From: Planoprotostelium fungivorum
Lineage: Eukaryota > Evosea > Variosea > Cavosteliida > Cavosteliaceae
NCBI GenBank assembly: GCA_003024175.1
Contig: MDYQ01000145.1
Span: 1 to 64,000, forward strand
Direction: 5' to 3'
Length of the DNA stretch: 64,000 nucleotides
The translations under genes were made by a program, and so were the position numbers. The notes under the pieces were generated by a model. The model saw only the letters and a program-made list of their open reading frames with translations, was not told where the DNA came from and ran no database searches. How positions within the stretch are numbered: position 1 is the first letter of the stretch; the number at the start of each line of letters is the position of its first letter. Positions 23,608 to 35,053 of the stretch are shown in pieces.

Positions 23608-25012
23608 TCATCTGTCTTTTAATCCGAATAATTTGATACTACTGGATGAAGCATAGCCCAACACGAGCTCTTTAGGATGCCATGATACCGATGGACTCCT
23701 CGACACAGGTATCGTGTGTAGAATCTCTCCATTCTCCACAGAAAACTGTTTCATCATCAGTCCATGTCGATCGTATGAGGATGAGGATGTCACGCACGAT
23801 GTTGAGACCGTTCTCTTCACTGGCGGCGATGAATTGTCCTCGACTGCTGAAGCTCAAAGAAGTGACCACGCCTCTGTCATCTCATCAGATGATGATGATC
23901 AAGTGATGGAAGATCATGGTGATCAGCACTCACCCGTGACCTGCATCGAAACACTTGAGACAGATGTAATCCTCTGTGTCCCACAGTGACACCAATGAAT
24001 CTGCGGAACCAGCAGCAAAGTACCTGATGATCGTCTCAGACACCATCTCTCCATCATCGACTCATGATGTATCACCTTCCCGTCGGATCACCATCAATGG
24101 TGTAGATGGTGTCCGTGTGTGCCTTGAATCCTTTCAAGATGGTCATGTCGGGGCTGTTTACGTTCAACTTCTGTCGTCTCCATCATGCGATGGTGATGTG
24201 ATGGACGATGCGATGCGATGGCGATCGTGATGGTGCTCACCTGATGACTTCGATGTTGCCCGAACCCGAGCAAGCGAAGAAGAACTTGCCATCTTTACTC
24301 CACATGAGCTCATTCACTTCGAAGCCCAACTTCTTATCGGTCACGATTTCTCCTTTGCGAGTGTCTACCAGGTACATGTGATCTTCCTACTTGTCGTGAA
24401 TCTCTTATGTCGAGGTGATTACACGAATCACCTTCGATCCGGTGACGATGTAATTTCCATCGTTAGACCAAGCCATGTTCAACAGTCCTCCACCGGTTGG
24501 TAACGTCTTAGTGCACTTACCAGCTGTGGAAGGTGAGTCCACGATGATTAGGGTCGTAGATGGTATCATCACATCAGATCAATTGGATGGAACGACATCT
24601 TAAAGAAGTACGATCTCACTCTTTGAATCCCACAGCTTCAATGTCTTATCCTCGGATATAGTGCACAGCACATTATCTTGTTGTGGACTCCATCGCACAA
24701 CGCTGACGTTATCCGTGTGTCCAGAGAGCGTCAAATCTTTGGTTGACTGTATAGCCGTTCAATTTTCAACATCTGAAAGAAGACTGACCCCTCTGACTGG
24801 ATCGAAAGACCAGATCTTGGCAGTTCTATCCGTCGAACTGGATGCTATCTTTGTTCCTGTATTGTTCCAATCGATGCATCGTACCTAGGAGTATTACATC
24901 TGTGTGAGGGATGATATCTCCTCACTTTATCCGAATGACCTGATAGGTCTCTCGCGTATACCTTCGAGAAGAGTTTCTTTGCCTCTTCGTTCGTGAGTTC
25001 TTTCGTAGTCAT
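23608..25012 (-). CDS. THO complex subunit 3 (TEX1/THOC3)-like WD40 protein
   Basis: This multi-exon WD40 protein opens with MTTKELTNEEAKKLFSKVYARDLSGHSDKV. Blades include IDWNNTGTKIASSSTDRTAKIW, NVLCTISEDKTLKLWDS, GFEVNELMWSKDGKFFF, AGSADSLVSLWDTEDYICLKCFD and VTSLSFSSRGQFIAASEENG, ending VSWHPKELVLGYAS and IKLFGLKDR. The last segments match THOC3 (AWHPKRPLLAFA, VKLFGLP). THO couples transcription to mRNA export. Confidence 0.88.
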
Positions 25013-25283
25013 GGTCTAAGAGGAGATCGGATCTGCACCGAAAATGTCACGTGTGAGAGTTGTAGATACGTAGTTCCAGGGTTGCGAATCTGCGAGAGAT
25101 TGCCAAAGATAGAATCACTCGCCTCTTTGTCGAGTTTGATTGCTGCTGAACTGTGGGGCCACTGCCTCTCATTCGAAAACGGAAAACTATTCGGACTCGC
25201 CTGAAGGGTCACTAACAGCCAGAAGAAGAGCTTCAGCAGTCACGGCCTCTTGGCCTTCCACTGAATTCGTTCCACTGGGTCCT

Positions 25284-27354
25284 ATGGATTTTTATAAAGT
25301 CAAGCTGAACGGTGGAGAGACTCTCCCGGATGAACTGTTGGAGGTGATATCACGCTATATGATGATGTTACATCGTTTGACAGATGTGGTTAGGTAGGAC
25401 AAGCCATTATAGACATTCGATCGGCCTTGGATAACTTTGAGAGCACAAACGATCAGAAGTACATGAAAGATGCGGTAGCCAAGATCAAATCATGGGCCGC
25501 CGTGGTGAAGAATATGGCCGGAAATCCGGTGTACAAAGAGAACGAGACGAACGCATCGTGCTTCAAGAAGGCAAGAAATGAGATGAAGAACCTCTTCGAG
25601 AGAGCCAAGCGAGTCAAGGTGAGACGAAATCTGATTATCAATGAAACCCAACGACAAGCAGGCGGGAGATTCAGGAGAGAGTAAACCGTCCGCAACTGAA
25701 GCAGCAGAAACTACCGAGAGTCCATCTGTACCGAGGAGATCAGCCACGGAAGACAAGGCACTCAAGGCTCAGAGAGAGGTGGAAGCCGCTCAGCGACGTA
25801 AAGAAGTGGAAGCCATGAAGAGGGAGCAGGAAGACGCAGACGGAGAAGCCAAGATATCTGACAAGCAATTGGAGAGCCAGATCGCGTCGACCATCAGGAA
25901 GGCTGGAACAGGAAGTGAGCACTCGAAATAAGAGATAACCTCTGAACCACTCTATAGAATTTCCACGAGGAAAAGACATTTGGAGTCAGATTTTGAACGA
26001 TCTGGATGAGAAAGGTCCGGACCCGAACAACACCAGTGAAGATTACACTCTCATCTTCTGTGGTGACAAGAATTCGGGTAAGACGACTCTGGCGAATAAG
26101 ATTTTGGAGAAAGGTGAAGGATAAGGGGGTTGAACATAATCTTACGCTCTTCAGTGGAAGCATTCCAACCTTCTACGGCAATGGAATTCTCTTACGCTCG
26201 TAGGGTGAAGAAGTTTACGACGAATCAAGCTCGAGACGTACTGAACACGTGGGAGATCGGTAAGCTTTGTCTCCCTTCAATGACCTGACAACCCTCAGCG
26301 GGTGGTAACAGCCTGACTCCTCTGTTTGATGTGGCTATGACAGTCAACGTCATCGCTTCCTCTCTTGTTGTCATTGTGGTCGATCTCTCCAAGGTGAGAA
26401 ACCATGACGCAACACACCCCTTCTAACTCAAACAGCCCGCTGGACTGATCGACAATCTCGTCGCTTGGTTAGACACCGTTAGAAAGACTGTAGACGAATG
26501 TTCGCGACAGCTTCGCATCAGATTTGAGGCCAAATACGACAAGATGGTTAAGAAATCGACTGGAGTGTTTGGAGATCATGCAGATAGGAAGCTCATCCGA
26601 CCCATCGGCATCCCCGTCATCATCGTCGGCAGCAAGTACGATCAGTTTCAAGACATGGAGACGTCCTCTAGAAAGGTAGCTTGTAAGACACTCCGATACA
26701 TCGCCCTCGTCAATGGATGCTCCCTCGTATTCGTCACGAAGGAAGAGGAAGCTTTGGTCACACGAGTGGGTCCAAATTCATGAGGCGAACCTGCTGATGA
26801 GATCTCAGTTCCGTGGTCTCTCTACTTATTACCTCTTCCACACTCGCCCCACGAAGACTGTCTCGACTGAATACACGAAACCTCTCATGATTCCGGCCGG
26901 TTTAGACACCGTCGAGTCCATCGGACAACCTCCCTCCGATTCATCCAGCTCCAGTCTGACGGGTGATGCATTTCACACACTCTTCGTCACCACGATGTGC
27001 TCATGATGTCGACAGGATCACAAGCCGGTTCCCTTGGTATGAGAATCTGGAAGGAAGCCTGGAACGAGACATTCCCTCAGATGGAGGATAAGAAGAAGAC
27101 CTCCTCCCTCGATGACTCCGCCCGCTTCGTGGAGCCCCTCATCGATTCCCTTCGTTCAGAGAAAGAGTGAGCTCATCACCGATGATCCTTGTTTGACGTA
27201 GAACAACAGTCAACAGTTGGAGAGATATCAGAGAGAGAACCAAGTACGAATTCGCAGCAGCCAAACGTTCAGCAATGGAGTGGGAGCGGCGTCAACACCA
27301 CAGAGTCAATACGAGAGGGCGATGAGCAAGCAGAGCCTGCTGGGGAGGAGATAA
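25284..27354 (+). CDS. DYNC2LI1: Dynein-2 light intermediate chain with N-terminal extension
   Basis: The core reads EDYTLIFCGDKNSGKTTLAN (P-loop), VEAFQPSTAMEFSYARR, NTWEIAGGNSLTPLFDVAMT, VVIVVDLSKP, IGIPVIIVGSKYDQFQDME, KTLRYIALVNGCSLVFVTK and PLMIPAGLDTVESIGQPP, ending NNSQQLERYQRENQ. This is the dynein-2 LIC that anchors the retrograde intraflagellar transport motor, so the organism should build cilia. Upstream exons add about 190 residues: MDFYKVKLNGGETLPDELLE, a helical segment with DAVAKIKSWAAVVKNMAGNP, and a charged linker. They join through a GTGAG intron at 25914. The core exon has no in-frame ATG upstream of it and is preceded by a stop, which supports one fused gene. Confidence 0.88.
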
Positions 27355-27395
27355 ATGTACAATCATGAACAGACATAAACCGATTTTCCTCTCTT

Positions 27396-28620
27396 TCATT
27401 TGAATTCTTTCTCGATGGTGATCTTCTCTTGGCTGCTCAGGCGATCCAAAAAGTGGCTCAGTGGTGTCACAGTGATGTAGCCCTCGCTGTCTTTCTTCAA
27501 CGATGATGTCAAGTGATGGAATTGATCTCAGCAGATGACGTATAACTGATGCTCCCGAGCATGGAGGAATCAATCATCACAGGGTGATGATGAAATGAAT
27601 ACAATGATGATGAATGCATATGAGACTCACTGCACAGCAACTGTATCATAGTCGTTTGTGTTGAAGTGGACGTCAGGAACGATCGCTCCCCTCCTAGTAT
27701 ATGTGATGTCATCTGTTCCTTCCCTCTTGATCTCGTCAAAGTATTCTGTGAAAGTCCATCCTCCTGCATCTGCATCAAACACTGTCTCCCCCATCTTCTC
27801 ATTCACCTTGTTTACACAATTTGGTTCCTTTCACTTCTTCTCTGTCATGAACGTTCGGTATGTTCACATTCCAGAAGGTCGTCTTATCGATCTGTGCTCG
27901 TGTCATCATCGAATCGAGGTTAATGTGTGGAGATGGGACTGACCTTCTTGGAGACATCGAGTAGTCTAGGTATGAGAGGTAAGAACAGTTCAGCGGCGAG
28001 ACGATAAGGCCAGGCTTCTGTTCCCTTTGGATAATCGGAGGGGTGGTTGAGAGATACGGCGATGGATGGAATGCCTTGGATCGATCCCTCCATAGCTCCT
28101 GCCACAGTCCCCGAGTATATAACGTTGTAACCTGCATTGTTCCCTCGATTGATTCCTGACAGCAACACATCTGGTTCCCTATAGACGCATTAGACTTAAA
28201 AGATCGACGTATGATAGATGATAGGATGGAGGTGGAGAGAAGGACCTACCATGGTTGTAATATGGGCTTTAGACCTCCAAATAAACCCAACAGCGCGAAC
28301 TGACCGCAGTCAGCTGGTGTTCCATGCACCTTCCAAGCAGGCACTTCTTTCAACTTTTCATTTCCATTCTTCAATCCAAATCCTAATCCAATCGATCAAC
28401 ATGCGAATGGAGAATGAACATCACCTTCCAGTAATTCCATTGTGTATACAAATCGTTCGACTCGAAGAGGACTGTGGATGGTGATACAGTGAGATACACC
28501 CGATTGTTCAAAGGCAGGTGCCACCACACGGACCTCGTGACCCTCCTCCACCAATAGATTCAACAGATGGAGAAATCCTCTGGCGTGATATCCATCATCA
28601 TTCGTCAATAAAATCTTCAT
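27396..28620 (-). CDS. SurE-like 5'/3'-nucleotidase/acid phosphatase
   Basis: The protein starts [20 protein letters not shown] at the ATG at 28620 and continues with [16 protein letters not shown], the SurE signature [39 protein letters not shown] and [10 protein letters not shown], ending near [12 protein letters not shown]. The Asp-Asp in NDDG and the Asn in SGINRGNN are the metal ligands. SurE enzymes hydrolyse nucleoside monophosphates. About four exons. Confidence 0.9.
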
Positions 28621-28804
28621 CTCTCCTTTTCGTTTTGGATGAAAATGAATCACGCCGTCACCACTACCTCTTCACCGCGAGATGACTGACATGATGAGCG
28701 TGAGCTCACGGAGTTAGCCATCCGTACGTCACACACGTGAACACGAAGGAACAGAAGAGATCGTATTCACAAACAAATAGAAGACAAAGTTGGCTGTACA
28801 TGTA

Positions 28805-30292
28805 TTATCCGGTAGTATACTTCTCGTTGACGTGCTCTCTGCTCTCCTCCTTCCTCCCAGTGTCAAACTGGTGGTTCTGTATGCTTGGAAGTCGGATCTG
28901 CGTGAGCTTCTTCGCGATGACGTTGTCCATGCTGTTCAGCGAGGGACTCCTCGTGGTGCCGCTGTCGGGCATGATCTTTCTGAAGGACTCGTTGGTCTTG
29001 TCCATCCGCATGCCAAAGGGTTCCAATCTCATCTTGATGATCTCCCATTCGTAATCGTTGAAGACCTGCTCGTACTCCAAGAGCTTCCCACAGAAGAGGT
29101 TTACGAGGGTGGGGACGTCGGCGGTGTGACGGTGGTTCTGGGCGAAACATGAACTCCAGGGGTCATACTTGTATAGACCCTCCAGGTAACCCGTGAAGAA
29201 GAGCATGGCGCTGCGTGGTCTTCTCATGTTCAAGAGGCGAACTCCATCATCCACCAGCTGCACAATAGTGGCAACAGCCGTGTTCCAATCTCCAGACTTG
29301 GCAGCCTTCTCGAAGATGGACTTGGTGTAATCACGGATGAGGACACTGTCTATGCCTTCTGTCCCGGCGCTCGAGTTCGATTCGGTGACTCCGGTCAGAA
29401 GCTCTCTCTCTCCATACTTGTCGGTGAGATAGACCAAGAGACGGGTGATCTTGTCCTTGTCTTTGTACATGTTGTTCACTGCACTCTGAACCTCTTGTGT
29501 TCCAAGATTGCAGAGAACCATGGAAGAACCTCCATTGTTGATGATAGGAGACGGAGGTGAATTGAGAGGTGATGGGGGTCTGGGGAGGGTCTCTGTGCGA
29601 GGAGAAGTCACCGAGCGAAGTGGAATGCTGGGGAGGACTCTGGTGAGGAGGGGCAGCTCCAGAGGGGGAGAATTGGGGGCGCTGAGTCTCGGTGGAGGAT
29701 AGAGGGGAGGCGGTGCCGGTGGGTGAGCCAGATGGTGGAGGTGATTGTGATGTGTGAGTCCATTCAATCCATTCGGACCATTAAGAGTGTTGATGGGAAT
29801 GGGAGGCGTGTTGCTGTTAGAGCCGTTGGACCCGCTCGAGCTGCTGCCACTGGAGGCCGTATCTGAGTTGTTGGTCGTTGTATCTTCCTCATGCTTCACG
29901 GTGCTCCTCTTCTTCCGGGGGGTATCACAGCAAGAGGCTTCCTCCCCACCAGAAACGCAGCGCTTGCAGGGTCTGGTTCGGTCACAGCCGGCCTTCTTCT
30001 TTCTACAGTTGTTGCACGCATTCGATACTTGGGCTCTCTTGGGCCGGCGGCTATCATTATTCCCCTTTAATGAGAAGGGGTTTGTGGACTGTGTCTTGTC
30101 TTCCATTTGGCCACTCTCTCTGACTCTCTCATTGTCTGCGTGGTCCGCCAGGTATTTGTCAGAGAATGGGTTGTTCGAGGAGGTAAGTATTTGGTCTCGA
30201 GAGAATGGGTTGGTCTGTGTGTGGCCATTCGTCCTGGCTCCGATGCTAGGATAATCTTGCCGTCCATTATCGGTCGGTGCTTCACTGGACAT
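28805..30292 (-). CDS. Zn2Cys6 (Gal4-type) transcription factor
   Basis: This single-exon gene encodes about 495 residues from the ATG at 30292. A Zn2Cys6 cluster lies at residues 93-121 (C93, C96, C103, C109, C112, C121), read as CNNCRKKKAGCDRTRPCKRC. It is followed by a basic PRKKR stretch, then a Ser/Asn/Pro-rich region, then a helical C-terminal domain (TRLLVYLTDKYGERELLTG, AVATIVQLVDDGVRLLN, AMLFFTGYLEGLYKYDP). The N-terminal 80 residues contain three NPF tripeptides at 28-30, 41-43 and 71-73. Zn2Cys6 factors are abundant in fungi and scattered in amoebae. Lack of introns is unusual beside its neighbours. Confidence 0.88.
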   Translation of the reverse strand: MSSEAPTDNGRQDYPSIGARTNGHTQTNPFSRDQILTSSNNPFSDKYLADHADNERVRESGQMEDKTQSTNPFSLKGNNDSRRPKRAQVSNACNNCRKKKAGCDRTRPCKRCVSGGEEASCCDTPRKKRSTVKHEEDTTTNNSDTASSGSSSSGSNGSNSNTPPIPINTLNGPNGLNGLTHHNHLHHLAHPPAPPPLYPPPRLSAPNSPPLELPLLTRVLPSIPLRSVTSPRTETLPRPPSPLNSPPSPIINNGGSSMVLCNLGTQEVQSAVNNMYKDKDKITRLLVYLTDKYGERELLTGVTESNSSAGTEGIDSVLIRDYTKSIFEKAAKSGDWNTAVATIVQLVDDGVRLLNMRRPRSAMLFFTGYLEGLYKYDPWSSCFAQNHRHTADVPTLVNLFCGKLLEYEQVFNDYEWEIIKMRLEPFGMRMDKTNESFRKIMPDSGTTRSPSLNSMDNVIAKKLTQIRLPSIQNHQFDTGRKEESREHVNEKYTTG

Positions 30293-31258
30293 GTTGTTCG
30301 TGTGTTTCGATACGGTGTTGTCTTCTCTAAAGAGTCTTGGTCTGCTCAACCCTTGAGATGGTGTCTTCACTTTCTCCTGACAGGCTTTTTATGAAGCGCG
30401 AATGAATAGAGTCCTACGAGAACATGGCTCCGCTTGGAGGACTCTTTAAACGCCGGTATAATTTAGCACACAGATTCAAAGAGTGATCCACACCGGAGGA
30501 CGACCAAGTTTTAACTCCGACAAACTCCTCCTTTTTCGGTATGTAAGGCCGCATCCGTTTACCGGAGAATGATCCCGGAGCCCGGGGCTCACGCGATGTC
30601 TCTCTCAGATGATAGACTCGTATGATATTCCTCTATCAATATCATTTGCTTCCTCCCCTTCCCCTCCAAACGTGGGCATGTATGGACTATTTTCTCTTCT
30701 CTTTCTTCTCTCTTTGTGGTGACCTCCTTTCGCTGCCTGAGGGCCTATTTTGTTCCACACGATACGTACATTCTGTTTACTTCTCATACGCTTTTACCTC
30801 TTTGATAACGTACCCCGCACACGCAGTCACGGACTATGGTATCAGAATCGTAATGCATCGACGTCAGCACCTTGCATCGTGTGAGGGAGTGGGAGAGATG
30901 TCCGTCTCACGAGAACAACCTTCTTATGAGGGGCGAACATGATCTGCGAAGTGACTCCTACACAAGAGTTGAAATTCACAGACATCCGACAATGGAAGAG
31001 AGGGACAGTATCAGCACTTCAGATGGATATGACCAACGTAAACCATCACATAATGTGACATGATGGAACATATACCAACAAAGTACTCGTATACAGTCGA
31101 TCCAGATTCATCATAGCGTGAAGAGATTTCAAACTGACCGAACAATGGCAAGATATGATACAGGCAATACATTTCATGTGAATCTATATCGTATATACCA
31201 TTGTATCCTACAGCCAGTTGGCAGCACTTGCGTCCTGACTGTGATGTGCAGCCCCTCT
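30293..31258. other. Intergenic region, nothing recognised
   Basis: Nearly 1 kb without a convincing reading frame. It should contain the promoter of the Zn2Cys6 gene. Short frames up to 106 codons have no family resemblance. Confidence 0.4.
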
Positions 31259-31498
31259 TCACGACCTAATCGGTACTTCCATAGCGAGTCTCCTCCTCAG
31301 CATACCGTCCCTCATTTTGGTGATGATGTTCACTTCTCTCGTCTCTTCTTCTCCTGCATATCGATTGGCTCCTGGTTTGCTCAATGTGAACAGCCAAACG
31401 ACAGTGTTGAGCATCCACAGTAATCCGTAGAGGCCAATGCACAGGTTGATCGCCAGCACAATGAGGTTGAATGTCTCCCAGCTCTTAACTCCCTCCAT
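31259..31498 (-). CDS. Small membrane protein, unrecognised
   Basis: A 79-residue ATG frame starts MEGVKSWETFNL and runs straight into a hydrophobic stretch (IVLAINLCIGLYGLLWMLNTV, about residues 13-40) long enough for one or two helices. The C-terminal half is charged. No family is recognised. An upstream exon is possible because the region to 31750 has GTGAG sites, but none joined cleanly. Confidence 0.4.
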   Translation of the reverse strand: MEGVKSWETFNLIVLAINLCIGLYGLLWMLNTVVWLFTLSKPGANRYAGEEETREVNIITKMRDGMLRRRLAMEVPIRS

Positions 31499-31754
31499 CT
31501 CTTTCTCTCGTAGCGTGATGTGACGATGCCCTGCTGGATTGTGTCGGCTGCGTGATACGGTCTTTCTCCTTCTATCGGAGTCTCGGAATCGCTCACAAAG
31601 TCGAATTGATAGAGCTCTTCATTCTGCCTTCTCCGTTTGTGTCACAGTTCTGAACATTGGTGAAAAGCGGTAAAAAATAGTGGACATAGCGTCTCATTAC
31701 AACGAGCGACATCTTCAACTTTTCCGAGAGATCAAGAAGGAACAAAGTTAGAAG

Positions 31755-33295
31755 ATGGAGAACATGGTCCCCTCTCAAGCATACGGACTCGTTTTGGGAT
31801 TCTTAGAGCAGAGCGAACTGACAAAGACAGTTAAGGTCTTCAAGAAGGAGATCGATGGTGATGCGGAGGTGATACGAAGCACTATCACTCCGAAATTGAT
31901 CCATCTAAGGCGGTCACATCTCCCTCTCTGTTGCAGCTGATCGAACTGTGGTTGGAATCACACCCCAAGGATGCCAAGAAGTTTGGAAGAGAGAAGAAGG
32001 AAGAGGAGAAAGAGGAAGAGAAGGAAGAAGTGAAGAAGAACGGAAGGTGAGACCAACTTCCCATCATAGTGTCTCACAGATGTCATCGCAGCTCGAAGAA
32101 GAGGAAGCACGAGGAGAAGAGCGAGAAGAAGTCCAAGAAATCAAAGGTGAGAGAGAGTCTCGTGAGAGGAATGATGTGAACGGAATGCAGGTAGAGGAGG
32201 AAGAGGAAGAGGAGGAGAAGCCATCCAAGAAGTCGAAGAAGAACAAGGTGAGATATGATGCACTCCGATGCCGACTGAGAAGCACAAAGGATGATGAAGA
32301 AGAAGAGAAGAAGACAAAGGAAGAGAAGAAGAAGGAGAAGAAGGAGAAGAAGAGACAAGAGGAAGAAGAGAAGGAGGAGAAGAAGAGAGAGAAGAAGGCG
32401 AAGAAAGAAGAAGAGAAGGAAGAGAAGAAGAACAAGAAGGACAAGAAGAAGGAGAAGAAGGAAGAGTCAGAGGAAGAAGAAGAAGAGAAGAAGGACAAGA
32501 AGAAGAGCAAGAAGGGAAAGAAGGATGAAGAAGAAGAAGAGAAGAAGGACAAGAAGGACAAGAAGAAGAAGAGCAAGAAGGAAGAGTCAGAGGAAGAAGA
32601 AGAAGAGAAGAAGGAGAAGAAGGTGAGAGGAGAGAGAAGAGTTGAACTGAAGAGAGAAGGGAAAGAAGAGTGAGAAGGAAGAAGAGGAAGAGGGCATCGA
32701 CATCTTCAAGAAGAACGCAGAGAAAGTGAAGAAGGGAGAGGAGGAGAGAGAGGAAGAGGAGGAAGAAGAAGAGGAAGACACGATGACTGTCAAGTCTGCT
32801 GCTACCAACTTGACTCAGAAGGAGGATGAGGTGAGATCGAGTGGAGATGATGAGAACATGATGATGATGAGAGAGCAGGAAGAGTACGATGACATGTCTT
32901 ACAAGTCCAACTACTCTCAACCCTCCACACCTGGATCTAAGGTGAGATCGTGCAGATGTCACGAGAGACATCAAGTGACGTGTGATGATGATGAACAGGC
33001 CAACAAGAACACACCGTTCCGCAGAGTCAAAGACGAAGAAATCTACGTCGCACCCAAGTTCAGAGACTGCAGCTTCGAATCGAAGGTGAACTGGATGGAC
33101 AACACGATGATGATGATGATGGAGACTGATGATGAGTAGAACGGTGATGAGTTTGGAGCGAAGGCGAGTGCCATTCTGAGCAAGACGAGAGGAAAGGGAT
33201 TCAGACACGAGAAGACGAAGAAGAAGAGAGGAACGTACAGCGGTGGTGCTATCGATATGCGTGTCAACTCGGTCAAATACGACTCTGACGATTGA
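31755..33295 (+). CDS. NOLC1/SRP40 (Nopp140)-like nucleolar protein
   Basis: The N-terminus MENMVPSQAYGLVLGFLEQS is the LisH-like start of this family. The middle is hundreds of residues of Lys/Glu/Ser runs. The C-terminus has the diagnostic SRP40 domain: NTPFRRVKDEEIYVAPKF, AKASAILSKTRGKGFRHEKT, KKKRGTYSGG and MRVNSVKYDSDD. NOLC1 chaperones box C/D and H/ACA snoRNPs and is heavily phosphorylated by CK2. About eight exons. An AATAAA lies 9 nt after the stop codon (33304-33309). Confidence 0.9.
32285..32630. repeat. Purine-only-like GAA/GAG tract coding for Lys/Glu runs
   Basis: The + strand here is almost wholly A and G (GAAGAAGAG and AAGAAGGAG units) for over 300 nt, encoding the acidic/basic region of the NOLC1-like protein. 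It also leaves long shadow frames open on the opposite strand. Confidence 0.85.
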
Positions 33296-33474
33296 GCTGG
33301 AAGAATAAAGAAAGAGTCCACTCTCTCTTCTTCTACGTTGACCTGCTCTGAGTCACATTCTCGACCGGCGAGAGCTCGCGTGGAAGTTCGTCACCAATGA
33401 GATGATGAAGAGGTGGACAGTCACATCACGATGAGGAATGAAGGGTAGTACAGAGGATCCGTTTTATTCGAAGG

Positions 33475-35053
33475 CTACCGGATGAACTTCTTTCCGGCGC
33501 GGATGATGCGTGAGAGGAATCCTCTCTTCTTCGTCTTCTGTCTCCTCTCGAACCATTCACACAGCTCATCGGCCAGGGTCAAGTCTAAACTTCCCTCCAT
33601 GAGCTCTTCTTCTCCTGCGAAGGTCTATCAGTATCTTCGTATGTCTTAACACGTGACGAGGAGTGATGGAGAGACCCTCACCATCACATCGACTGGAGAT
33701 GATGTCGATCTCCAATTGAGAAGTCTTATGTTCGAGCAGTTTGTGGAGATATTCGGTGAGAGAGGAATCGAACTTCATTCCGTTTCGAATGGCCCAGACA
33801 AACTTGTTGATCCTTATGATGTCCATGTCCAGGTGTCCTTCATCCAGATGACACTCCCACGCCCCGTTCAGTCTGCTCCTGATGAATTCCGTCAGCGAGT
33901 TGAAGTCAAGTGCGGAGAAAGATTTTCACCTCAGCCACATGAGGGACTCTAATGGCGATGGATAACTCGGATGAAGGAGTTGGGATGTCTCGATGTTGCT
34001 AGATGCGAGAGAACGGACGGGATAGATGTGATCGAGGAACTCCATGGTGGGGACGTCTGCGTTATAGGCGGCAGCCATCCAGATGTCACGGGGGTCCATT
34101 CGACTGTCTTTAGAGATGAGCCACTTGAGGGCGGGCAGTTGTCGGTTTCTGATGGCCTCCGTGTGAGCGTTCGCGATGTTGCAGCCGATGGAGGCCAAGT
34201 AGTCCATCATCTCGACTCTTCCGTGCTTCACGGCCAGTCTGAACGTGGCATGCGTGAGAAGCCACTGAGGATCTTGCGTCCCCACGAGCCACTTCAAGGC
34301 CTCTACATTTCCACCTTCGATGATGGAGCTCAAGAGAGTCTCTTCGTTGAGGTACCCAGCTTCGGCGGCCCACATCAAGTCCTCCAGCTCAGCCCAATTT
34401 CCCATCTTGCACACATCGTATACGATGCCTTTGGAGTGGAACCACCTCAGGACCTCCATCTGTCTGCCTTCGTCGGCTTCAGAGATCACTTTCTCGTTGT
34501 TGATGTGTCTCTCATCAATGGTCTCCAAGACATCGATCCTTCCCAGGTGAGCAGCTGCAGCCGATAAACTGTGGAGGTGTATCGTCCATTCGTTCGCCTC
34601 CATGAACTGTAAGACCTCTTCATCGTGACCCTGTCTAAGATCAACACTGTGGTGCAACCTCTGAAGTTTTCTCACCTGTGCCACTGAACGACGCAGCCAT
34701 TTGCAATGTCCATAGTGGGCTGCCAGACGAGCGCACTCTTTCTTGAGAACGTTTTCTCCAAAATGAGAGTGTAGGTACCTCACAGCACGATCGTCATTGC
34801 AGGCGATAGCAGATCTGAACGTCCCCAGAGAGATGGGAACACCCATCTCTGTTACCAGCCATCGCATAATGTCAATTCCGCAAGCGGCAGCATGGATGGA
34901 GAGCCATCGGGGGTGGAGATGTCTTTGACCAGAAGAAGCGGGTGTGACGATGTCGGACCAACTCTTACAGACGAAGGAGAGGGGTATCCGGTGGATCCAG
35001 TGGCTGTATGAGAGGACCTCTTCGAAAACAGCCAGGGGTAAGTCCGTCAGCAT
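33475..35053 (-). CDS. F-box protein with ankyrin-like repeats
   Basis: The N-terminal F-box reads MLTDLPLAVFEEVLSYSHWI then SFVCKSWSDIV. About ten helical repeats follow, each with motifs such as ALKWLVG, AAAYNADVPTMEFLDHI, MMDYLASIGC and MEVLRWFHSKG. These are the degenerate ankyrin repeats common in amoebae. The long open frame ends at 33926, but splicing there (GTGAA donor, CAG acceptor) continues in frame with SRLNGAWECHLDEGHLDMD, and again after 33690 to EEELMEGSLDLTLADELCEW, ending at 33475. A 45-nt stopless stretch at 34675-34631 also looks like an intron. The likely role is substrate recognition for an SCF ligase. Confidence 0.75.

Noticed and set aside
32141-33208. A 355-codon Ser/Leu-rich frame on the minus strand
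   Set aside because: It is the mirror of the GAA/GAG-rich NOLC1-like gene; a purine-rich strand has few stop codons on its complement.
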